DNA of 64,000 bases from the NCBI RefSeq assembly GCF_001854475.1, contig NZ_MNAN01000027.1:124001-188000 (forward strand), in the 5' to 3' direction. Made by a program: the position numbers and the translations under genes. A model generated the notes under the pieces. It had not been told where the DNA came from. It did not search any database and saw only the letters and a list, made by a program, of their open reading frames with translations. Below are positions 55,865 to 64,000 of this stretch, in pieces (positions within the stretch are counted from its first letter, which is position 1; each line of letters begins with the position of its first letter). The stretch comes from Pseudoalteromonas byunsanensis (lineage in GTDB: Bacteria; Pseudomonadota; Gammaproteobacteria; Enterobacterales; Alteromonadaceae).

Positions 55865-56698
55865 ATGAAAACGCTATTATTAACTCCCCTGCTTTTGTGC
55901 AGCGCAATCAGCTCTGCTGACGAACCAGTCGATGCAACGAGTTGGTTGAAGACATTCAGTGAGAAACGCGAGAGCGGCGGCTATTTGTCGGCAGGATTAT
56001 CACTTCAATATCAACAAGGGCTATATCAAGAAAAAGAGCTTGCGGTCTCTGCGCAACTTCGTGGCGCCTATTATTTCGAAAGCGGTCTGTTCGTCGAATA
56101 TCCCGGCCAAACCAATAAATTCGAAAACCAATTTACCGCAGGTTATAACGTTGCCAACATTGGAGATTGGGAGTTTGATGCTATCTTATCTTCTGCTCAT
56201 GGCTCTCTAAAGTACCACTATCAAGGCGATAGTTTTAATAAAAGTGCTACGCCATACTTGGGGCTTAGGGCCACAGGCACCCTAGCTGGTTTCGATACTA
56301 TGATTGTTTACGGCATAAATAGTAACAAAATGGACTTTCGCGGAGGACGCTACGCTGCGGCTTGGCTGGCTAAAAGTTGGCAACTACAGAACTGGCATTT
56401 ATATGGTTCACTCGGCGTGCAATATCGCAATGAAGACCTTCTCAACTATTATTATGGTGTACCTGAAACTGCCAATCATCACTTAACTTATCAAGCAGAT
56501 GGCGGCATCAATGTCATTTACAAGTTGGGCATTAAAAAACCCATTTCTGAACACTGGTTAGTCGAAAGCTTCTTCAGTTATACTGACTATGCGGATAGTA
56601 TTGTCGAAAGTCCCTATACTCAGAACATTCTTAAGTATAACGAGAACCGCAGCGATAAACGCTCCGCACTGAACCTCTCTATTAGTTACGTGTTTTAG
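55865..56698 (+). CDS. MipA/OmpV family outer membrane protein
   Basis: 277 residues with a signal peptide ending S-S-A-D. Many alternating beta strands and a final aromatic residue (Y-V-F), as in outer-membrane barrels. Y-Y-Y-G-V-P-E is a recognised MipA/OmpV mark. Members link murein synthesis enzymes or act as porin-like proteins responding to stress. First gene of a four-gene unit: MipA, DUF3019, response regulator, sensor kinase, with 5-10 base gaps or overlaps, so these are one operon. Confidence 0.85.
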   Translation: MKTLLLTPLLLCSAISSADEPVDATSWLKTFSEKRESGGYLSAGLSLQYQQGLYQEKELAVSAQLRGAYYFESGLFVEYPGQTNKFENQFTAGYNVANIGDWEFDAILSSAHGSLKYHYQGDSFNKSATPYLGLRATGTLAGFDTMIVYGINSNKMDFRGGRYAAAWLAKSWQLQNWHLYGSLGVQYRNEDLLNYYYGVPETANHHLTYQADGGINVIYKLGIKKPISEHWLVESFFSYTDYADSIVESPYTQNILKYNENRSDKRSALNLSISYVF

Positions 56699-56707
56699 GA
56701 GAGGACG

Positions 56708-57097
56708 ATGACATTATTTATACGTACTTCTCTTATTCTGCCGCTTCTCATTAGTGCACCAAGCAGCTTAGCGCAACAAAATCCGCCACCGTTCGAGTTA
56801 AATGTATCACCTAAACAATGCACAACTTTAAACCAAGGGGAAATGTGCTACTTAGAACTCGACGTTACATGGCAATTAGCACAGAAGCAAACAGTCTGTC
56901 TTTATGCAAACGAGCTGCAACTCGAATGCTGGCAAAATCAAACTCGAGGGCAACTGAAAAAATCACTATCAGTGCACAATGATTTAATTATCTCTTTGCA
57001 AAACAAAGATCGACAGGTGCTACAGACACACACGATACGTTACGCTTGGGTACATAAGAAAAATAACAATAAGGCCATGCGCTGGCGCATGTTTTAA
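56708..57097 (+). CDS. DUF3019 periplasmic protein
   Basis: 129 residues, signal peptide ending S-L-A-Q. The mature part matches DUF3019 (P-F-E-L-N-V-S-P-K-Q-C, E-M-C-Y-L-E-L-D-V-T-W, L-E-C-W, I-R-Y-A-W-V). Four conserved cysteines suggest two disulfides. Function unknown, but in Alteromonadales it is often beside MipA and a two-component system, as here, so it may be a periplasmic sensor partner. GAGAGGAC site before the ATG. Confidence 0.8.
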   Translation: MTLFIRTSLILPLLISAPSSLAQQNPPPFELNVSPKQCTTLNQGEMCYLELDVTWQLAQKQTVCLYANELQLECWQNQTRGQLKKSLSVHNDLIISLQNKDRQVLQTHTIRYAWVHKKNNNKAMRWRMF

Positions 57098-57102
57098 ACA
57101 TT

Positions 57103-57801
57103 ATGATTTCAATCGCACTTGTTGAAGATGACAAAGAATTAGCACATTGGATCCGTGACTACCTCTGTGCGAAAAACTATAACGTCAATATTTACTATGA
57201 TGGGCTTCAAGCCTATCAAGCATTGTCTGTCTCGACACCCGATCTCATCATTTTAGATGGTATGTTACCTTCAATGGATGGCTTAGAAGTTTGTAAATTA
57301 TTGCGATTGAAATCAGCCGTACCTATCATTATGCTCACTGCTCGTGATGAAGAAATAGATGAGATTCTCGGTTTAGAGATGGGCGCAGACGATTACTTGA
57401 CCAAACCTGTGCGTGGTCGGTTGCTCGAAACTCGAATCAAATCACTATTACGTCGAGCTTCTCCATCTTTATCGTCGCACGTTGAGCAAGACACTATCAC
57501 GCTAGGTCACTTACAGATCTGCAAACCAACGCGAGCGGTAACACTCAATAACAACTCGCTAAAACTATCTAGCAATGAGTTTGATATCCTTTGGATCCTT
57601 GCCAAACACGCTGGGCAGGTTGTAAGCCGAGAGTCCCTTTATCAACAACTGCGTGGATATGAATACGATGGCTTGGATAGAAGCATTGATTTACGTATCT
57701 CAAGACTACGCAAAAAACTCTTAGATGACGCCTGCGAACCATACAAAGTCAAAACCATTTGGGGTAAAGGTTACTTATTAGCCGCCGAGGTTTGGCAATA
57801 A
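57103..57801 (+). CDS. OmpR-family response regulator
   Basis: 232 residues. Receiver domain with acidic pocket E8-D9-D10, phosphorylated D52 (I-L-D-G-M-L-P), T in M-L-T-A-R-D, and K in L-T-K-P. C-terminal winged helix (L-S-S-N-E-F-D-I-L-W, Q-V-V-S-R-E-S-L-Y, S-R-L-R-K-K-L). Its stop overlaps the ATG of the kinase gene (TAATG). Probably controls its own MipA-DUF3019 operon. Confidence 0.95.
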   Translation: MISIALVEDDKELAHWIRDYLCAKNYNVNIYYDGLQAYQALSVSTPDLIILDGMLPSMDGLEVCKLLRLKSAVPIIMLTARDEEIDEILGLEMGADDYLTKPVRGRLLETRIKSLLRRASPSLSSHVEQDTITLGHLQICKPTRAVTLNNNSLKLSSNEFDILWILAKHAGQVVSRESLYQQLRGYEYDGLDRSIDLRISRLRKKLLDDACEPYKVKTIWGKGYLLAAEVWQ

Positions 57802-59096
57802 TGTGGCGGTTCGTACTTGCATTACTTTGTGTTATCTTTATCAGCAGTATTGGTATTGGCCTGCTCTTCGATGCAGTGGTAGCTGAGTCCGACTCCCCCT
57901 CCGAACACCATCAGCAACAGGCATTAATTGAACACAGTAAGTTGATAATTAGCGCTGTTGAAAACGGAATACCTACCAACCAAATAAGCACATGGCTAAG
58001 TTCACTTTCAGCTGAGTCTCAGTTGCATTACACCTTACAGGCCCTACGCGATTACCCATTGCCAAATAGCTTAATGGCCAAGGTAACAGCTGAGAGGGTC
58101 ATTATTCTGGAATCAAACGAAGGGCTTAGTGCCTACTCGCTGCTCGACAGTGAAACGGCTTTATTGGTTACTCAACACACAACATCTAAGCAGTTTATAA
58201 ACCCATGGCTTCTCACTGGGGGGTTCTATTTCATTGTATTATCATTGATATTTGCTTTCTTAGCGCCGTTTATATTGCGCCTATATCGCTTAAGAAATAT
58301 AGCGCTCGCTTTTGCCAGTGGTCATTTAAATGCACGATTGCCAGTTGGCTCTTTGTGGTATTTGAAAGATATCGAACAAACGTTTAATCACATGGCCACC
58401 CGTTTAGCTCAGCTCATGAATGATATGCGTTTGCTATCGGGGGGCTTATCACATGAGTTAAGAACTCCACTTGCAAGGGTCAGAATGGGACTAGACACAT
58501 TGTGTGACAGCAATGACCCCACTCTTAGAGAAGACTACGAAATACGGATAAATCAAAACCTTGATCATATGGAAGCCCTCATCAACGCTCTCCTTAATTT
58601 CTCTCGCCTACAACATACTCTCGATACGACCAATAAAACAGCGGTAAATTTAAGTGCGCTCATTAAGGAGCAAATAATTAAATTCGAAGATCCACGCTGC
58701 GTACTGGTCAATGAACCAACTCACATCGCAGTGCTTGGAAACGAGCAATACCTCAGTTTATTGCTAAGTAATTTACTTAATAATGCGCTTAAACATTGTA
58801 ATAACCATGTACAAGTTGAACTCACCCACCAACAAAATAACTGTACTCTTAGAATAAGTGATGATGGAAAAGGAATTAGTCACGAAGACAGTTGTAAAAT
58901 TTTCCAACCGTTTGTAAGACTCACTGGGCAAACTCCAGCCAGTCAACGCGGGTTCGGTATTGGTTTAGCGTTAGTTGAACGAATTACTCATTGGCTAGAC
59001 GGCACAATTCACGTAAGACGGTGTGAGCAACTCGGTGGAGCATGTTTTGTGCTGACTTTGCCACTTCCTCTGAAGGGATCTAGCAATCAAAAATAG
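57801..59096 (+). CDS. Two-component sensor histidine kinase
   Basis: 431 residues. Membrane helix at 5-27, periplasmic loop (about 28-135), second helix about 137-158, HAMP, then HisKA with L-S-H-E-L-R-T-P-L-A-R-V (phosphorylated His) and the ATPase boxes N-L-L-N-N-A-L-K-H-C, S-D-D-G-K-G-I and G-F-G-I-G-L-A-L-V. The ATG at 57801 overlaps the regulator stop, which is more likely than an upstream TTG. Signal unknown, possibly an envelope or antimicrobial stress read through MipA/DUF3019. Confidence 0.94.
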   Translation: MWRFVLALLCVIFISSIGIGLLFDAVVAESDSPSEHHQQQALIEHSKLIISAVENGIPTNQISTWLSSLSAESQLHYTLQALRDYPLPNSLMAKVTAERVIILESNEGLSAYSLLDSETALLVTQHTTSKQFINPWLLTGGFYFIVLSLIFAFLAPFILRLYRLRNIALAFASGHLNARLPVGSLWYLKDIEQTFNHMATRLAQLMNDMRLLSGGLSHELRTPLARVRMGLDTLCDSNDPTLREDYEIRINQNLDHMEALINALLNFSRLQHTLDTTNKTAVNLSALIKEQIIKFEDPRCVLVNEPTHIAVLGNEQYLSLLLSNLLNNALKHCNNHVQVELTHQQNNCTLRISDDGKGISHEDSCKIFQPFVRLTGQTPASQRGFGIGLALVERITHWLDGTIHVRRCEQLGGACFVLTLPLPLKGSSNQK

Positions 59097-59346
59097 AAGA
59101 TATGGCGCTGTCACCTCCAAACGCACATTTCGTCCTAAAAACAACTTGCGGTTCATAAATTAATCGGCCAACCGATACCGTTACATTTAACGATTGGTGT
59201 TCACCCAAAGTAAGCGAAAATTGACCATTGCTATAAGGTAATTGAACCAATGTTTTCGCAGAACTTTGTAAATATAGGATTGGAATTCTTAGCAATGAGG
59301 TGTGTGAAAATACACCATTATGTCCAAGCTCCACCATATTGGGCAA
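59080..59346 (-). pseudogene. Fragment of an unidentified gene
   Basis: An 88-codon frame from a TTG, with a coding look (F-S-H-T-S-L-L-R-I-P-I-L-Y, reminiscent of the C-terminal part of sulfatase/alkaline-phosphatase-fold enzymes) but no start codon signal and a stop just upstream. It overlaps the end of the kinase gene by 17 bases and stops short of repeat copy B. I take it as the cut-off 3' end of a lost gene. It could also be a short real gene. Confidence 0.4.
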
Positions 59347-59416
59347 AGTGTTGAAAAAAGTAAGTTAGAACACAGCAGGTCCGCACTAGAACACCCCCAT
59401 CCCCCTTAACATGAGA

Positions 59417-59641
59417 CATTAAAAGAAAGTAATACAAAACCTTATAGCGCACTTTTAATGCCCTAAAAACAACACATGGGCGTTTAATCAATACCCCACT
59501 TTATACCCCTAAAATAATGAAGCTTTAGCAAATTTCAGACACAAAAAAACCCTAACATCAAAATGTTAGGGTTTTCCTAAAGCGTTTAGTGCTTAGGAGG
59601 TGATGTTTATCACATCATGCCGCCCATAAAGAGCTTAAGCT
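59417..59641. repeat. groEL-downstream repeat, copy B, with groEL end copy
   Basis: Starts like copy A (CATTAAAAGAAA), then AAAAACAACACATGGGCG, two ATACCCC units (59491-59497, 59503-59509), GCTTTAGCAAATTTCAGACAC, a terminator hairpin with 11-bp stem (59548-59573), and finally the 16-bp groEL end (59612-59627) flanked as in copy D. Confidence 0.85.
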
Positions 59642-59661
59642 TTTGTTTCTATTAAACTATT

Positions 59662-59703
59662 AACATGGGCAAAAGTGGCGATACCCCACTTTATACCCCT
59701 AGA
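59662..59703. repeat. Partial repeat copy B-prime
   Basis: TAACATGGGC, a spacer, then GATACCCCACTTTATACCCCT with both ATACCCC units (59681-59687, 59693-59699). Only the middle part of the larger repeat is kept. Confidence 0.65.
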
Positions 59704-59863
59704 GTGAAATAAAGGCTAAATTTATTTATTTTTCAATTCATTACCTAGATTAAAAGTCTAAACAGTCAAACTAAAGCCCAAAAAAACACACAAAAGAAAC
59801 ATTTAAAAAACAAAAACGTAAAACTTGTTGCATATCATTTTTACTGTTGGCATATTTTCAAGG

Positions 59864-59883
59864 CCCACGAGCATTGTCGTGGG
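59864..59883 (+). promoter_or_regulatory. Hairpin in the leader of the FlhE-like gene
   Basis: CCCACGA / TCGTGGG around GCATTG, 30 bases before the ATG at 59914. It could affect translation or be a leftover terminator. The space from 59704 to 59863 is AT-rich with no gene. Confidence 0.4.
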
Positions 59884-59913
59884 TTCATAATTTAAATATT
59901 AAGGATCGATAGA

Positions 59914-60420
59914 ATGAAGAAAAATATAATTTTACTTGCTCTTACTTTGGCTTCTACTTCAGCCTTCACAAGCGAGGAGACTTTCAGCATCAATGATGTA
60001 ACACTTCTTGAGTTGGGTAAGCCATTACCTCTAAAATCAGAGGGTGGTATAGAGGCATTTGTCGCATCAGGCGCTTGGACAGATGTAGTAACCAACCCAA
60101 CAATTAGAAGTGCGGGTCAAGTTTACCGCGGACCTATTATGTCTCCATCTGCGAATACCCCTTCAACATCAAAAGTTACTAACATCACATGGCAATGGAA
60201 TATCTTTAATTATAATTCAAGTCTTATTACCTATTTGTGTGAAACAGCACAAGGCAGATGTATTGATGTAAGTGGCAACTTTGGTGCTGGAGCAAACCTA
60301 GAAGGGGCCAATGTCTCAGCCTCAACATCTTGGCAATTCTTATTCTACATGCCTGGAAGTGGGACATTAAGCCCAACCATGTATGGACAAAATGGTTCTG
60401 TAGCAGTCACGTATCAATAA
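59914..60420 (+). CDS. FlhE-like secreted protein
   Basis: 168 residues, signal peptide ending A-F-T-S. The C-terminal 85 residues resemble flagellar FlhE: V-T-N-I-T-W-Q-W, L-C-E-T-A-Q-G-R-C-I-D-V (two cysteines), F-L-F-Y-M-P-G-S-G-T-L-S-P and a last strand V-A-V-T-Y. FlhE in enterics is a periplasmic chaperone-like protein at the end of the flhBA operon. Here it lies far from any flagellar gene, inside the module between copies B and C. The resemblance is by pattern, so homology is likely but not certain. AAGGATCG ribosome site before the ATG. Confidence 0.55.
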   Translation: MKKNIILLALTLASTSAFTSEETFSINDVTLLELGKPLPLKSEGGIEAFVASGAWTDVVTNPTIRSAGQVYRGPIMSPSANTPSTSKVTNITWQWNIFNYNSSLITYLCETAQGRCIDVSGNFGAGANLEGANVSASTSWQFLFYMPGSGTLSPTMYGQNGSVAVTYQ

Positions 60421-60476
60421 GCTTGTGTTGTATGTGCAGTCTATTTAGAAGTTAAACTGCACATTTATTAATCCAG

Positions 60477-61004
60477 CTACGCATAAACATTAACGTAATT
60501 TGGCGTTGCTGCAACCAACTTCTCATAATTGTCAGGATGAGCAAGCCCTTTGCTTCCCCAATTAGTCCCCATCTTGAATAACTCTGATTGTTGATCGCGC
60601 AACGCGACAATCTCTTGTAGAATTTCCTTTGAAGACTTTCCAGCTTGCTCACCTTCATTAATAATTGCGAGCTCCTGTGTGTGATATTGCTGTGCCTCTA
60701 CATCAAAGTGATCAATCGCCCTGCCAATACGGCCATGCATTTCGTCTTGATTCGCTGCATTTACAATATCGCTCATTCTAAACATGGCTACTGGAGGCCC
60801 ATATTTTTTAATTGCATCAATAGATCCTGCCAACTGTTCCTCGCTGGCTGAATTTATATATTTGACGTAACTGTCTCTGTTATCGACTTCAGGTGCAGAG
60901 CCACTATTGTGTACTTGCGAATTTGCCGCTCTTTCAGCCGAATCAACTGTTGTGTTGCTTGCTCTATTTACATAGTTGGTTGCTGTATAATTATTTACAT
61001 ACAT
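60477..61004 (-). CDS. Hypothetical protein, Asn-rich N-terminus
   Basis: 175 residues, not recognised. N-terminus rich in Asn/Tyr/Thr (Y-V-N-N-Y-T-A-T-N-Y-V-N) and probably flexible to about residue 45. The rest is helical, with Q-Q-Y-H-T-Q-E-L-A-I-I-N-E-G-E-Q and E-I-L-Q-E-I-V-A-L-R-D-Q-Q predicted as coiled or bundled helices, then W-G-S-K-G-L-A-H-P. No signal peptide or membrane segment. A clear GAGGGAA ribosome site precedes the ATG. Convergent with the FlhE-like gene. Confidence 0.65.
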   Translation of the reverse strand: MYVNNYTATNYVNRASNTTVDSAERAANSQVHNSGSAPEVDNRDSYVKYINSASEEQLAGSIDAIKKYGPPVAMFRMSDIVNAANQDEMHGRIGRAIDHFDVEAQQYHTQELAIINEGEQAGKSSKEILQEIVALRDQQSELFKMGTNWGSKGLAHPDNYEKLVAATPNYVNVYA

Positions 61005-61242
61005 AAAAATTCCCTCTTACATTGCTGTAGACTTAGCAGATCTTTCAATCTGTTTGCCGTTTTAGGCAATCTTTTGCCACTTGAATATGTAACGCTGCTA
61101 ATAATGAGTGCCAAAGCCATGCCGCACTCAAGTTATTAGCAATTTACGAACCAAATATTTACAAATATATATAAATTTTCTACTAGCCTTTATGAGGCAA
61201 AAAATGAAAGTACATTACAAGGCAGTCACTCTCTTTTCCGCT
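61005..61242. other. Intergenic region, promoter of the 175-residue protein
   Basis: About 240 AT-rich bases upstream of the leftward orphan gene. Nothing else seen before repeat copy C begins. Confidence 0.4.
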
Positions 61243-61372
61243 CCAAAAACAACACATGGGCGTTAAATCGATACCCCACTTTATACCCCTAAAATGATGA
61301 CGCTTTAGCAAATTTCAGACACAAAAAAAACCCTAACATCAGCATGTTAGGGTTTTTCTAAAAAGCGATTTG
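61243..61372. repeat. groEL-downstream repeat, copy C, with groEL terminator
   Basis: AAAAACAACACATGGGCG, two ATACCCC units (61271-61277 and 61283-61289, 12-bp period), GCTTTAGCAAATTTCAGACAC and the 11-bp-stem terminator AACCCTAACAT / ATGTTAGGGTT (61328-61353). It adjoins the true end of groEL and is the groEL terminator on the minus strand with eight Ts. Confidence 0.88.
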
Positions 61373-61385
61373 GACCGATTTTTTA

Positions 61386-63047
<1,662 letters not shown>

Positions 63048-63082
63048 TTAGATTTGGTTAATTTGAAAAGTGAAAAGTAGGG

Positions 63083-63370
63083 TTAGCCTACAATGCCTAA
63101 AATGTTATCTTCACGCATGATCAGGTACTCTTGACCTTCGATCTTTTCAGTTTTTTCAACATAAGAGCCAAATAGCACGGTATCGCCTGCTTTTACTTCT
63201 AGCGCTCTTACTTCACCATTGTCTAATACGCGGCCATTACCTACAGCGATAACTTCACCACGAGTTGACTTCTCTGCCGCAGAGCCAGTTAATACAATAC
63301 CGCCAGCAGATTTTGTTTCTTCTTCAAGACGCTTGATGATTACGCGATCATGTAAAGGACGAATGTTCAT
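63083..63370 (-). CDS. groES: 10 kDa co-chaperonin GroES
   Basis: 95 residues, full length. Starts [13 protein letters not shown] and keeps the mobile loop ([10 protein letters not shown]) that binds GroEL. First gene of the heat-shock operon. AGGAGAA site before the ATG. A sigma-32-like promoter lies upstream. Confidence 0.98.
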   Translation of the reverse strand: MNIRPLHDRVIIKRLEEETKSAGGIVLTGSAAEKSTRGEVIAVGNGRVLDNGEVRALEVKAGDTVLFGSYVEKTEKIEGQEYLIMREDNILGIVG

Positions 63371-63439
63371 TTGTTATGTTCTCCTAACAGTTTCTGAACA
63401 ACTACAGAAAAATTCTTTAAAACTAAGTTGCCATCATTT

Positions 63440-63466
63440 ATGGGGATGCGGCCCATAAAACCCAAG
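63440..63466 (-). promoter_or_regulatory. Sigma-32-type heat-shock promoter of groES-groEL
   Basis: On the minus strand CTTGGGT and CCCCAT, 14 bases apart, match the heat-shock consensus (CTTGAAA - 13-15 bases - CCCCATNT). It lies about 70 bases before groES. Confidence 0.7.
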
Positions 63467-63485
63467 TCAAAAAATAAAAAATTTT

Positions 63486-63977
63486 TTAATCTTTTCGTTC
63501 GTACTCACCCTCAATGGTGTTAGAGGGGCGGTTGTTTGACTGCTGTTCTTTGTGCTCAAAAGGCTCAGCCTGCTCATGCTCTGTGTAGGCATTTTGCGAG
63601 TGCTGCATGGTAGTGTGCATTTTTACCGTCATCTTTTTCATTAATGCTTTAGCGAGTATTGAACGAATAGCCGGGGTTAATAGCATAAAACCGAGGACAT
63701 CAGTCATTATCCCCGGTGTCATCAATAATACTCCAGCAATGATCACACACAACCCCGTAAACAGTTCACTGGCAGGCATCTGACCACGCGCCATTTGCCC
63801 CTGCACATCACTATACGCACTCAAACCTTGTTGTTTTACCAACTTTGCACCTAAAATTGCGGTTAAGATCACCAAGGCAATGGTCGCAAACCCCCCGATA
63901 ACGTCACTGACTTGAATAAGCAGCGCTATTTCAATGATCGGCACCACAACAAACAGTACAAATAAAATCCGAAACAT
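63486..63977 (-). CDS. fxsA: FxsA family membrane protein
   Basis: 163 residues. Three to four hydrophobic segments in the first 115 residues (I-L-F-V-L-F-V-V-V-P-I-I-E-I-A-L-L-I, with the characteristic P-I-I-E), then a hydrophilic tail rich in Glu/Gln/His. In E. coli FxsA interferes with exclusion of phage T7 by the F plasmid. Position upstream of groES is conserved in gammaproteobacteria. AGGAGAAAGT site before the ATG. Confidence 0.92.
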   Translation of the reverse strand: MFRILFVLFVVVPIIEIALLIQVSDVIGGFATIALVILTAILGAKLVKQQGLSAYSDVQGQMARGQMPASELFTGLCVIIAGVLLMTPGIMTDVLGFMLLTPAIRSILAKALMKKMTVKMHTTMQHSQNAYTEHEQAEPFEHKEQQSNNRPSNTIEGEYERKD

Positions 63978-64000
63978 ACTTTCTCCTAATTTAATGAAAC

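Overview
The window looks like chromosomal DNA of a marine gammaproteobacterium of the Alteromonadales, most likely Pseudoalteromonas or a close relative. This is inferred from gene order and protein style: rpmG-rpmB-radC facing coaBC-slmA, gmk-rpoZ-spoT-ridA, trmH-recG, efp with its modification enzymes epmA and epmB, rnr-rlmB, prkB, yjjX-yjjG and fxsA-groES-groEL, together with a family II pyrophosphatase, DUF3016 and DUF3019 proteins, and a MipA/OmpV protein. The sequence is AT-rich. I saw no rRNA, tRNA, CRISPR array, integrase or intact insertion sequence.

Layout. 1-10 kb: the end of an alpha/beta hydrolase gene, ppaC, an AraC regulator, small exported or hypothetical genes, a leucine-rich-repeat lipoprotein, and a two-domain esterase lipoprotein divergent from a ToxR/CadC-like membrane regulator. 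10-22 kb: core genes for ribosomal proteins, CoA synthesis, division control (slmA), a large S9 peptidase, gmk-rpoZ-spoT-ridA and a FapA-type DUF342 protein. 22-23.4 kb: a two-gene orphan patch with a G9 tract and an out-of-frame start. 23.5-42 kb: core genes asnA/asnC, trmH-recG, galE, prkB, yjjXG, rnr-rlmB, a DMT permease with a phosphodiesterase, an MCP, and the EF-P set. 42-47 kb: DUF3016 and an RND efflux pair.

47-61.4 kb is clearly accessory: two decayed genes (a flavin amine oxidase remnant and a SnoaL/NTF2-like secreted protein broken in three frames), a selD / TauE-type permease / cysteine desulfurase cassette, and then several small gene modules separated by repeats. Those repeats are derived from the 3' end of groEL and its downstream terminator. 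The exact last 16 bp of groEL recur at about 53.07 and 59.61 kb, and the terminator block recurs at 54.3, 59.4 and 61.25 kb. I read this as an integration hotspot at the end of groEL that took up at least three modules: a secreted propeller-like protein; a serine hydrolase plus MipA-DUF3019-two-component system; and an FlhE-like secreted protein plus an orphan. The window ends with groEL, groES under a sigma-32-type promoter, and fxsA.

The two best candidates for something undescribed are the groEL-end module array and the orphan selD cassette, which has no known selenophosphate-using gene beside it.
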